Below are positions 1 through 7,100 of a stretch of DNA of 20,345 nt, piece by piece. Source of the DNA: a virus; IMG/VR virus record IMGVR_UViG_3300022934_000258, positions 1-20,345 of that record. The stretch is one strand, 5' to 3'. The stretch's first letter is position 1. Each line of letters opens with the position of its first letter. Under the pieces are notes generated by a model that did no database searches, was not told where the DNA came from, and saw only the letters and a program-made list of their open reading frames with translations. Both the position numbers and the translations under genes were made by a program.

Positions 1-182
1 TGCAGGAACGTGTCCTTCAAGCCATCTTGGGTTTGGTCATTTGCCAGGACAATCTCCTGCTTGGTTGTGTCGCACCAACCGGCAGCTTCCGCCATTTTGC
101 CGTCGGCGGTAAATCTTACTTTGTAAGACAGGTTAAGAATCTGCAACCGTTTCGGCGGGGTTATTTTTCTAACTGCCCCCAT
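1..182 (-). CDS. Partial phage protein, possible ImmA/IrrE-type metallopeptidase N-terminus
   Basis: This open frame starts at an ATG at 182 inside the end of the nuclease-like gene and runs off the left edge after 60 codons. The visible part has a basic start, a beta-rich stretch (YKVRFTADGK), a WCD turn, a QEIVLAND strand and then DGLKDTFL. The next codon begins CA, so it is His or Gln. Small phage metallopeptidase-like proteins of the ImmA/IrrE (DUF955) type have this layout and continue as TLLHE-x-x-H, so a zinc-binding HExxH just past the edge is my inference. The active site is not in the window, so function is unproven. It overlaps its upstream neighbour by 22 bases, typical of this operon. 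Confidence 0.5.
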   Translation of the reverse strand, partial: MGAVRKITPPKRLQILNLSYKVRFTADGKMAEAAGWCDTTKQEIVLANDQTQDGLKDTFL

Positions 183-574
183 GCCATGAAGTAAGGCGCC
201 AGGACGCCGTCGGTGCTGCCAGGCGCCCAATTGTATTTGACGGCCGTGGCGTACTTGACCGGCAAAACAAAAAAAGCGCGGTGTTCCAAACCGACAAAAA
301 CAATCACGTCGCAATCCTGCTTGGTGTAGGTTGTGTCGGTTCCGCGATGCTTGCAGGCGAATTGATAGCGGCCGACATTCTTCCCCTTGTCGACAATCGG
401 CCGCGCTGCCGTCTTAACTTGGACGCGGTGAAACTTCTCGCCCTTGACGGCGGCAATGTCAAAAGATGGTTGGTGCGGCGACATACAGACTTGCCAGCCG
501 CGAATGGACAATTCGGCCGCGGTCAGGTACTCGCCGGCAGCGGACACGCGGAAGTTGTCATTTGTATCCGCCAT
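161..574 (-). CDS. PD-(D/E)XK nuclease-like protein
   Basis: A 137-residue soluble protein whose first 60 residues read like the PD-(D/E)XK endonuclease fold: a helix with AGEYLTAAEL (Glu15), then a strand with Asp39 (SFDIAAV), then VQVKT with Gln52 and Lys54. This is the E...D...QxK pattern found in PF11645-type endonuclease-like and resolvase-like proteins, where Gln replaces the usual second acid. The rest is predicted beta-rich and ends in a Trp-containing tail. The ATG follows the TAA of the lipoprotein gene directly (TAAATG). Possible roles are DNA processing during packaging or degradation of foreign DNA; the sequence does not decide. The fold call is from motif reading only. Confidence 0.6.
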   Translation of the reverse strand: MADTNDNFRVSAAGEYLTAAELSIRGWQVCMSPHQPSFDIAAVKGEKFHRVQVKTAARPIVDKGKNVGRYQFACKHRGTDTTYTKQDCDVIVFVGLEHRAFFVLPVKYATAVKYNWAPGSTDGVLAPYFMAWGQLEK

Positions 575-775
575 TTAGTCGGGCCGCCGTTCAATTTCAT
601 ACTCAAGTTCGGCTATCGTCCGCAGCGCGTCCCTGGTGAAGTCCGGCGCCTCCATTGCCGCCCTTGGGAATTGCGGATGCGCCGTCAGCCTCTTGGTGTT
701 GTCGTACTCGACCGGCGCCGTATGGCAGCCCGTGAAGGCGCATAGCGTTATCAATATGAGTAAGTTTCGCTTCAT
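575..775 (-). CDS. Small lipoprotein, o-spanin (Rz1)-like
   Basis: A 66-residue protein with a textbook lipoprotein signal: MKRN, a hydrophobic core (LLILITLCA) and FTGC with the lipid-acceptor Cys at 17. The mature part is about 50 residues with a helical acidic C-terminus (ALRTIAELEYEIERR). I chose the ATG at 775 because the signal peptide begins there; the frame is open further upstream to 862 but that part is basic and lacks sense. Its first 173 bases lie inside the gene at 603-884 in another frame, the arrangement known for Rz/Rz1 spanin pairs. Rz1-type proteins sit in the outer membrane and join an inner-membrane partner to finish lysis in diderm hosts. The role is inferred from topology and location. 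Confidence 0.6.
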   Translation of the reverse strand: MKRNLLILITLCAFTGCHTAPVEYDNTKRLTAHPQFPRAAMEAPDFTRDALRTIAELEYEIERRPD

Positions 776-884
776 ATCTTGCTTTGGCTTTGGCTTCGCG
801 TATGGCATCCGATACCGACAAAAAAAGGCGCTCCAATGTCGGCAGCGCCTTGCAAAGCGCAACGATGGCGCCCACCAATGACAT
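603..884 (-). CDS. Membrane-proximal helical protein, possible inner spanin partner
   Basis: A 93-residue ORF starting at an ATG that overlaps the previous stop (TGATG). The N-terminus is hydrophobic and amphipathic (LVGAIVALCKALPTLERLF) and is followed by a charged helix rich in Ala, Lys and Glu (REAKAKARYEAKL). The last 40 residues are Gly-, Ala- and Gln-rich and low in predicted structure; they are encoded where the lipoprotein gene at 575-775 uses another frame, so their sequence may be constrained by it. The overlap, size and neighbours fit an inner-membrane spanin-like protein, but the hydrophobic segment is weak for a true membrane anchor. Short helical phage proteins with this kind of start are common next to lysis lipoproteins. 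Confidence 0.5.
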   Translation of the reverse strand: MSLVGAIVALCKALPTLERLFLSVSDAIREAKAKARYEAKLTHIDNAMRLHGLPYGAGRVRQHQEADGASAIPKGGNGGAGLHQGRAADDSRT

Positions 885-1060
885 CAAGCGTTTTCGGCGG
901 CGTTCTCGGCCTTTTTAACTCCATGCCGGAGAAAGACAGCCAGGGCGCTTGTTACTACAATTTGCAGCATCTCGCCGAATTGGATTTCCTCCATGAAAAA
1001 CGAACCGACCGCGCCGCAAATGGCCGTAACTCCGGCCCACAATGTTTTTGATTTTAGCAT
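884..1060 (-). CDS. Two-helix holin-like small membrane protein
   Basis: A 58-residue ORF, MLKSKTLWAG to AENAAENA. It has two hydrophobic stretches, roughly residues 7-23 (LWAGVTAICGAVGSFFM) and 29-45 (EMLQIVVTSALAVFLRH), and a charged C-terminal tail (HGVKKAENAAENA). Small proteins of this plan, with a TIWA- or TLWA-type start and an FLR-x-G end of helix 2, are frequent in phage lysis clusters and are annotated as holin or holin-like. It starts inside the upstream stop (TAATG) and its own TGA overlaps the next ATG (TGATG), so it is translationally coupled on both sides. Holins are inner-membrane proteins that trigger lysis by releasing or activating the endolysin. Confidence 0.6.
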   Translation of the reverse strand: MLKSKTLWAGVTAICGAVGSFFMEEIQFGEMLQIVVTSALAVFLRHGVKKAENAAENA

Positions 1061-1224
1061 TATTTTCCTTTGTTCCTAATTAAAAAAACTATCTTGGCAA
1101 CCAAGTAAACAAGGCAGGCGACCGAGATTGAAATTTGCAGTATTTGGGAGAGGTGTAGGTACCAAACGCCGACGCCACTTGTGCCGGCTCCCATCGCCTT
1201 GGCCATGTCGATGGCTTCATTCAT
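1060..1224 (-). CDS. Single-helix holin-like membrane protein
   Basis: A 54-residue ORF with a Gly-rich N-terminal segment (AMGAGTSGVGVWYLHLSQ), one clear membrane helix at about residues 28-49 (ILQISISVACLVYLVAKIVFLI) and a short basic end (RNKGK). The ATG overlaps the preceding lipoprotein stop as ATGA, and its TAA overlaps the following ATG as TAATG. Size, topology, positive C-terminus and position point to a holin or pinholin-type protein. No enzymatic motif is present. It and the next gene are adjacent holin-like ORFs, so one may be the holin and the other a regulator, or both may act together. Confidence 0.55.
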   Translation of the reverse strand: MNEAIDMAKAMGAGTSGVGVWYLHLSQILQISISVACLVYLVAKIVFLIRNKGK

Positions 1225-1430
1225 TTGGTGATGAAGTTGCCGTTCGTTGTCCGCTGCCAGGCGCCTTGTGGTGGCTCGTAAAATTCCACTTCAAATCCAG
1301 TAATTGATAAATCAATCGACTCGACGGGATTTGGCGTTACGCATCCTTGGCCGACAAGAATCGCAACCAAGCAGATTACTAAAATTGCGATGCTGTTCGC
1401 GCAACTCCGCAAGTCGTTTCTCAATTCCAC
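1221..1430 (-). CDS. Small lipoprotein-like ORF nested in the upstream membrane protein gene
   Basis: A 69-residue ORF with a GTG start at 1430. The N-terminus has a charged stretch then a hydrophobic core (SIAILVICLVAILVG) ending at QGC, which would place a lipid-acceptor Cys at about residue 30. The lipobox is imperfect, with Gly-Gln-Gly before Cys, so secretion as a lipoprotein is probable but not certain. The remaining 39 residues are polar with PP and several acidic residues, as in short outer spanins. The gene shares 119 bases with the upstream membrane protein gene in another frame and has a strong ribosome binding site inside it. Alternatives are a simple membrane peptide or a lysis regulator. 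Confidence 0.5.
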   Translation of the reverse strand: MELRNDLRSCANSIAILVICLVAILVGQGCVTPNPVESIDLSITGFEVEFYEPPQGAWQRTTNGNFITK

Positions 1431-1617
1431 AAATCTCCTTCTTTACCAGGTTAACCGAATCAATCAGCTTAACGATTATCGAATAGACGTTTTTAACCTC
1501 GCCGGATAAATCCCGCAGAACGTAGAACACCACGCGATAGCCAAACCACCCGACTGCCGCAGCGCAGACCACCGGAAACCCAAGCGTTTGGATTAAGTTG
1601 ACGGTGTCGGTTCCCAC
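1312..1617 (-). CDS. Membrane-anchored coiled-coil protein (BhlA-type holin or inner spanin)
   Basis: A 101-residue ORF starting at GTG (1617); an in-frame TGA sits just upstream, so no earlier start is possible. Residues about 9-32 form one membrane helix (LGFPVVCAAAVGWFGYRVVF), followed by a heptad-like charged helix up to about residue 75 (IVKLIDSVNLVKKEICGIEKRLAELRE). The C-terminal 25 residues are basic and coded across the region shared with the nested lipoprotein gene. An N-terminal anchor with a coiled coil is typical both of BhlA/UviB-like holins and of Rz-type inner spanins. The nested lipoprotein favours the spanin reading, while the NLIQTLGFP start resembles the BhlA group. I cannot choose between them from sequence. 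Confidence 0.55.
   Translation of the reverse strand: MGTDTVNLIQTLGFPVVCAAAVGWFGYRVVFYVLRDLSGEVKNVYSIIVKLIDSVNLVKKEICGIEKRLAELREQHRNFSNLLGCDSCRPRMRNAKSRRVD
1435..1440 (-). promoter_or_regulatory. Ribosome binding site inside the upstream gene
   Basis: The minus strand reads AAAGAAGGAGATTTGTGG. AAGGAG is a near-perfect Shine-Dalgarno core placed four bases before the GTG at 1430. It lies within the coding sequence of the gene at 1312-1617. Many starts in this window have no such site, so its presence supports the nested GTG-started ORF as genuinely translated. Confidence 0.65.
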
Positions 1618-1628
1618 TCATCGCCGCC

Positions 1629-1910
1629 CTACTCTGCCGCAGATTCCTCGCTAGATTCTTCAGCCGCCGGTTCAGCCGGTGCATTCGCTTCAGCAAACGC
1701 CGCCACAACAGCATCCGTTTGCACCGCCGCGCAAATGTTGCGCGTCACTTCTGCCTCGGCGGAATAATCCTCGCCGGGTGTAATCGGCTTGCGGTGGTTG
1801 TTGCTGCCAACTGCCACGCCGTCATCGGTTACAGTTGTTATAGTTTCCACGAACACCACGCCGTTTGGCTCGATGTCGTGCTTCAATGTTTCTGTTTTTT
1901 CTAATGCCAT
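1629..1910 (-). CDS. Small conserved-type tail-region protein, unknown function
   Basis: A 93-residue acidic protein. The first 60 residues look structured, with alternating beta segments (NGVVFVETITTVTDDGVAVG) and a polar turn (HRKPITPGEDYSAEAEV). This is followed by a helix that ends in a low-complexity tail of Ala, Glu and Ser. Short proteins with this plan (an N-terminal strand pair, an ITPGEDYS-like loop and a helix with TDAVVAAF) are common just after tail fibre genes in siphoviruses, where no clear function is known. It follows the fibre gene at 1914-2888 by three bases. It may be a fibre chaperone or small tail component; that is a guess from position. Confidence 0.6.
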   Translation of the reverse strand: MALEKTETLKHDIEPNGVVFVETITTVTDDGVAVGSNNHRKPITPGEDYSAEAEVTRNICAAVQTDAVVAAFAEANAPAEPAAEESSEESAAE

Positions 1911-1913
1911 TTT

Positions 1914-2888
1914 TTAAACAAAGTATGTGAGTGTGAATGTGATGTCGGTGTTTCCAGATGATAAGCCGGATATTGGTGCTGGCGCGTCTGTGCTTCCATT
2001 CACGTAGTACATCAAATTGACGTATGAGGCAGTCGGGCTGACTAGCGCATAAAACGGCCCGACTGCTGATGAGTATTGCCGAACGCGACTTGTGCCGGTG
2101 TAACCTTGGCCGCCACTTGCTGAAGCGAACGGCAAGCCAGATATTTTTATTGAACCGGAACCGGCAGATGTTTCAGTAATGTTTACCAACGAACAATAGA
2201 CAGTCACTTGGTTGCCTATTCGCGTGTAAGTTGCGGTGCTGCTGGCGGTGTAAGTACCAGCGGTTGAATCGCCTGCAAAAACTGGTGTCCAATCACCCTC
2301 GCCATAATAGTCGAGTTGGTTGTTTGCCGCTGCCGTTGGTGCAGCACCAGCACCATTCGGAAACGTAATGCCAAGCGTTCCTAACCGCAGACGAGTGTAG
2401 TTGTCTTTGCGAACGTGAATGGCATCACCGTCATCTGTTGTGCGGTTGCTAGTAATTGCCAGCCCGCCATCTCGCGTGAACGTGGATTGGCCGCTGCTGT
2501 CTATGCTGAGACGAGTCTGCGGCGAACCTCCAGATGCAGCGGTGTTGAATAGTATTTTACCAGAGTCAGCCGCCGACCCCGTTACCATTCCAATCTGAGA
2601 AGTTGTCGCGTAGCCAGAGTTGTAGGTTTGCGATGAAATGTAATTGCCATCGCTATTGGCATTTGAGTTGGTAGGTGAAGCAGTAGTTCCGCGACTATGC
2701 CTCATTATGACTTGGTTTACACCGCCATTTGCTACGTCGGTTAGTTGGACATTTGTTGTGCCATTTATTTCAACATCGCCAACGTTAGTTTTTCCGCTGA
2801 CCAACAATTCACCATCAGCAGGAGTCGCGCTACTTGTGCCGACCTTCAGCTTCCCGACTGTTTCGGGGTTCTTCTTGATGTCAATCAT
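1914..2888 (-). CDS. Tail fibre-like protein with C-terminal beta-rich domain
   Basis: A 324-residue protein rich in Ser, Thr, Gly and Asn, typical of trimeric phage fibres. The N-terminal third has short repeated strands (GKLKVGTSSA, GELLVSGKTNVGDVEING). The middle has the fibre-type segment LSIDSSGQSTFTRDGGLAI. The C-terminus from about residue 200 (GEGDWTPVF..TAGTYTASSTATYTRIGNQVTVYCSL) matches a widespread appended domain of tail and capsid fibre proteins: GxWTP, then GTY, then YT+IG, then a GLPF loop. Such domains usually face outward and may bind host surface or cover the virion. The start has AAGGG seven bases upstream. It lacks a visible intramolecular chaperone. Confidence 0.7.
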   Translation of the reverse strand: MIDIKKNPETVGKLKVGTSSATPADGELLVSGKTNVGDVEINGTTNVQLTDVANGGVNQVIMRHSRGTTASPTNSNANSDGNYISSQTYNSGYATTSQIGMVTGSAADSGKILFNTAASGGSPQTRLSIDSSGQSTFTRDGGLAITSNRTTDDGDAIHVRKDNYTRLRLGTLGITFPNGAGAAPTAAANNQLDYYGEGDWTPVFAGDSTAGTYTASSTATYTRIGNQVTVYCSLVNITETSAGSGSIKISGLPFASASGGQGYTGTSRVRQYSSAVGPFYALVSPTASYVNLMYYVNGSTDAPAPISGLSSGNTDITFTLTYFV

Positions 2889-2897
2889 GGCCAGCCC

Positions 2898-3206
2898 TTA
2901 TTTATCGTAAAACGCGATGCATCCGTCGCCGGCAGTTTCCACGTCGATATAGAATTGCGCGTCGGTGAAGTAGTCGTCAGGTGAATCGGCGGTGAACGTG
3001 ATTGTGTCGCCAGGGTTCAACGGTATGCCTGCCGTGTCGTTACCGCTGGCCGGCTGAATGTAGACCTTGCCGGCGTTGTCGGTGCGTGCCGCCTTCATGC
3101 CAACGAAGGTGAAGGAATGGCCGCGAACGGCGCCGCTGCCTAATGCCTCCGGCGTGCCGGTGGCGCTGACTGTCTTGGTGATGCTTCCGAATTGCTGCTG
3201 TGCCAT
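2898..3206 (-). CDS. Small beta-rich virion-associated protein, unknown function
   Basis: A 102-residue protein predicted to be a compact beta sandwich, with segments such as SITKTVSATG, RGHSFTFVGM, GKVYIQPASG, GDTITFTAD and AQFYIDVETAGDGCIAFY. There is no signal peptide, membrane helix or enzyme motif. It sits between two fibre-like genes with 9-11 base gaps, so a structural role in the tail tip or as a small fibre accessory is likely. The pattern of one strand per about 12 residues with a final GDGCIAFYDK resembles small beta-sandwich proteins found in phage virion clusters, which supports the class but not a defined function. Confidence 0.6.
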   Translation of the reverse strand: MAQQQFGSITKTVSATGTPEALGSGAVRGHSFTFVGMKAARTDNAGKVYIQPASGNDTAGIPLNPGDTITFTADSPDDYFTDAQFYIDVETAGDGCIAFYDK

Positions 3207-3217
3207 TGTATTAAATT

Positions 3218-4126
3218 TTAAGGGTTAACGCTAAAGAGTATCCAACGGCTCGCGCCGCTGTCGTAAATAAACTGTGCAGAACCGCGTGCCGTGATTGTCA
3301 CGTCGGCCGCCGTCATGGTGTAGATGCGATTGGCGGCCGTGGATTCATTGCTGCTGTCATGGTCGATTACAACGCCGTAGCTTGCGTTTGGGTTGTACAG
3401 AATGACCACCCTGCCGTCGGCACCGCCGCTGATGCCAACCAGGGTCGGGTCGGCCGACGTTGTACCCAGCTTGATGAATGTCGCATTGTAGGGATTCAAC
3501 GTGTGGTTGCCTGCGCCCGTGATGGCCGTGTCGTCCAGCTTGGCCAGTTTGAATTGGGCCGTATTCGACAACGCCAGAGCGCCGGTCATTGTGCCGCCGG
3601 CTTTTGCCACGAAATTGGCGTCGGTTTGCGCTTGCGTGTAATAGCTACTTGATGGCGACGGGGCGCTGGCGCCGCTGTCGATGCCATGCGGCTGAATGCT
3701 GATTGACTGCTGAATGGCCGTCAGATTGTTGCCGCCATTTATGTACTCCGCCTCGATGGTTGTCGTGGCTGGCGACGTGTTGGCGCTGCCGTAGCCGAGG
3801 CTATCAATTTCGCTGGTGTTGAGGTCAAGCGTTGCGTCGGCATAATAGTCGGAACCATCTGCCGAAATGCTGGTGGCGCTGGTGGTTGCCAGGACGGCCG
3901 GACTGCTGCTGTTAGGCGTAACGATTGCCAACTCGATGCTGCCGGCAGTCACCAGGTCGAAAGGCGATGTCAGGCCACCGTCCTCTTTTGGTGTTACCAG
4001 GCGAATGCGAAGCGGTAGCACGTCGCCCTGGTAAAGTTTATCCAAGGAAAACGTGCTTGAATCGTAGCGACTTGTGACGAATTTGCGGTTCGTCAGGTCA
4101 ATTGTTAGCTCGAATTTGTTCGCCAT
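3218..4126 (-). CDS. Tail fibre or baseplate protein with GGTMTGAL hinge
   Basis: A 302-residue protein. Residues 1-145 form a beta-rich head (FELTIDLTNRKFV, LYQGDVLPLRIRLVTP) that resembles N-terminal attachment domains of upper-fibre proteins. Residues about 165-185 contain YYTQAQTDANFVAKAGGTMTG, the fibre hinge motif widely seen in tail fibres before a shaft. The C-terminal part has GRVVILYNPN and a final SGASRWILFSV, fitting a small beta domain. A strong GGAGG lies just before the ATG, 45 bases after the 1052-residue gene ends. It probably links the tail tip to the distal fibre at 1914-2888. Binding specificity cannot be read. Confidence 0.65.
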   Translation of the reverse strand: MANKFELTIDLTNRKFVTSRYDSSTFSLDKLYQGDVLPLRIRLVTPKEDGGLTSPFDLVTAGSIELAIVTPNSSSPAVLATTSATSISADGSDYYADATLDLNTSEIDSLGYGSANTSPATTTIEAEYINGGNNLTAIQQSISIQPHGIDSGASAPSPSSSYYTQAQTDANFVAKAGGTMTGALALSNTAQFKLAKLDDTAITGAGNHTLNPYNATFIKLGTTSADPTLVGISGGADGRVVILYNPNASYGVVIDHDSSNESTAANRIYTMTAADVTITARGSAQFIYDSGASRWILFSVNP

Positions 4127-4171
4127 TCGCCTCCATAGGCTGCCGCAGCGTCGGCAGTTTGCAAGCGGTTG

Positions 4172-7100
4172 TCAGGCCGAGTGCGTTAGCGCGGCCGTTG
4201 TGTTCAGCAAAAAGGCGTAACGTGTGCGCGGATAGGTTGTCGGAAAATAAAACTGCTTGTCCGACGTGATGCTGATGAGTTCCGCCGCAGCAGTCTCCGG
4301 CGCATCGCTGGCGTCAATGTCGACGTCGGTGCCGGCGTGGCTACTTGTGCCAGGATTGTCCAGGCGCACCGTTTTAAGCGGAACCAAGCCTAGCTTGGCC
4401 CTTGGGTTGTTTGTGCGCTGACTTGTGCCGTCAGAGTTTAGGCCGTCAACCACTTGAATCACCAGGCCGGTTGCGTACCCGTCAGCATTGGCCGACGTGC
4501 CAAGGTTGTTTTTGAAGATTGGCAGCAGATTGTAGTTGGTGTTCTGCGCGTTGACGACGTCCTCGCGGTAGAAGGTTGTGCCAAGCGTTTCACTGACGCT
4601 GTCCGTCAACTGAACATAATCGAAGCCGGTGCCGTAATGCTGGCCGACAACCATGCCGTTTGGGAATGCCACCTTGTAGTTGTTTGTGGTGCTGGTGCTG
4701 GTCGCCACCAGGAAGCAGTTCGTGGCCGTGATTGTCGAACCGGTGTAGGTCGACTGCGGGAAACTGGTTGTCCAGAATGCCGGTGCTGCCACTTCCTCAA
4801 ATCTAAAGCCAAAACCTTCGTCCTTGGCAAACTCCTGCACGTCCTCGATTTTCACCCATCGGAAGTCGTCAACGTCGGCCTGTTCGCTTTGGCTGGCGCC
4901 GGATGCCACCGACGTCGATGCCGCGGCCCGAATTGCGGTTCCGTCTGCCAGGTCGGTGTAATCGTAAATTTTACTGCTGCCAAGCAAGTCGGTGTAGAGG
5001 TCGAATTGCGCGTCGCCATCGGTAAAACCTTCATACAATTCGACCGGTGCAACGAGGCCGTTTAGCCACCCTTGGCCAGGCTTCATAATGCGGTTGCCGA
5101 AATAAATCTCATCGACCGACAGCGGCCGAATCTTGTCGGCCTTTTTCAACAGCACGGCAAAGTTGTTGAAATGTTCCCTCATTAAATTGACGCGGTTGTA
5201 ACTGGCAGGCGTTTTGATGGTGTTCAGACTGCTGTCGTTCTTGCTGGCTTCAACCTCCTGCATGACGTCGTCAATCACCAACCTAGAATAATTCGGGTTA
5301 TTGACTTCGCCACCGGAGAAACTGCCCTTGCTGACTTCGGCGTCGATGTCGTTGGTCAGAAAACTGGTGTCGGTTTCTGTCAGCGTGCCGACATCGTTCA
5401 GCGTCAGGTCGGCGCCATCCAGGCCGACAGGGTCGTTGTTGATGTCGTTGTGTTTGAATGTCTCCGTGCCGGACGTGATTGGCGTGGCTGTTTCGTACTG
5501 CCGTTTTTTGCGCGGCGTTTCGTGTACGCGATGAAACTTGTGCGCGTCAATATGGTGGCGCCGGTTGCTGACTACGGCGTTGAAATAGGCGTCCTTCCAT
5601 TGACTCGGCCAGCCGCAGGCGTAGCCAATCAAGTAACTAGCCTCGGCCTTGGCGCTGCTGCCGGTGTAGTTGCTTGAGTGTAACCGCAGCGGGATGAACC
5701 ATTCCTGTTGAATCTTCAGCTTTGGCGTGCCGCTGACAAGTTCCAGGCTGAATCCGTGGTTTGTGGTTAAGCCTTCAAACCAACCTTCCGAATCGCCGCT
5801 GCCTTTTATATCGAAAACATCACGCCAAAGCAGGAACGGCCCTTCGCTTGTTAGTGCGACGCTTTTACTCTCCGGCGTGCTGTTCGATTGGTAGGTGTCG
5901 AGATATGTTTTCAAGCTGCCGACGGTGTAGGTTCTGCCGTTGTAGCTTGTGCTGGCAATGTTCGGGTTCGTGCCGTTGCTGGCTAGGTCATCCATGGCCA
6001 GAAAGTAACGATTGAAAACTCGCGGCGTGCTTCCATGGGTCGGCGGGAACAGGAAATGCGTCTGCAAATTGTAAGTCGTCGACGCCAGGTTTTTGACTGC
6101 ATTCTGGTCGTTGATTTGCAGCACGTTCGTCCCAACCGGCCAAACCTCCAACAAGTTCGGCGTTGCGTTGGTGGCGATTTTTGTGTCGTTATTGTTGGTG
6201 ATGCCGGTCGATGCCAGGGCCGCGTCGATTGTTGCCAGGTTGGTGCCGAAACTATCCCAACCGTCAAAATCTATCGTGCCAACTTCAAGCGTGCTGCCGC
6301 TGGTGTCTTTTTTTCGGTAGCCGATGGCGCCCTTGTGGTAAACGGTGTCGCCGACTTTTGTCGTGTCGCTGATTGTCGGGAAGTGTCCGGCCGTTGCGTA
6401 CTCGCTGCCGATGTCGTTGACGGTCGACGGGTTAAAGTAAATCCGCTGATGATGCTTTGTCCGGTTCGAGGTGGCGTTGTAGTCGCTGACTTGCAGCGGC
6501 GAATTGTCCATGCCGACAAACTCAAACAAGTTGTAAAGGTAGTTCGGGTTCGTAATGTTGTTGGCCCGCATCGTTTCTGCGATGGAACCGTCGAAGCTGT
6601 CGACGTAAAGGAACCGCGGGTCGTCAGGCAGGCATTTAAAAAAATACTTGTAATCGGTATGAAACGTCGTGCCGACACGTCGAACACAAATTTGATTGTA
6701 TGCCGGCAGCGTGAACGTCTTGTGCGGGTCGCTGAAACTGCCGCAATAGATAGTGAAGTCGCGGTCGGTCAGGTTATGTATGCGCCAGCATGAGTATTTT
6801 TCGTAAGAGTCCGGCATTGAAAACGACGTGCCGCTGGCTGTTGCGATGATTACTTCAGCGACTGCGAACTTCCATTTCTTCTCCGGTGCCGGTTGGTCAT
6901 ATTCCCAAATGTAGTATTCCTGACCGCTATTCGTCCGCGTGTGCGCTTTTAGCGACCGCGTGAGGTCTGGAGTGCTTGAACCGTCAACGTGCGCGTAGCC
7001 GTCGCTTGAGTAGGTCGCAATCGTGGCGCCGCTGGCCGCCGTGTCGTAGGCGCTTTGGTCGTAGGCGTTCGGTATTGTGTCGAATGCTGAGTAGAGAACG

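Noticed and set aside
1493-1714. 73-codon basic frame over the gap between two tail/lysis genes
   Set aside because: Arg/Leu-rich shadow of both flanking genes with no homologue-like motif.
6035-6793. A 252-codon plus-strand frame opposite the 1052-residue gene
   Set aside because: Composition is Val/Arg/Cys-rich as expected of an antisense shadow in GC-biased codons, and no other plus-strand gene supports it.
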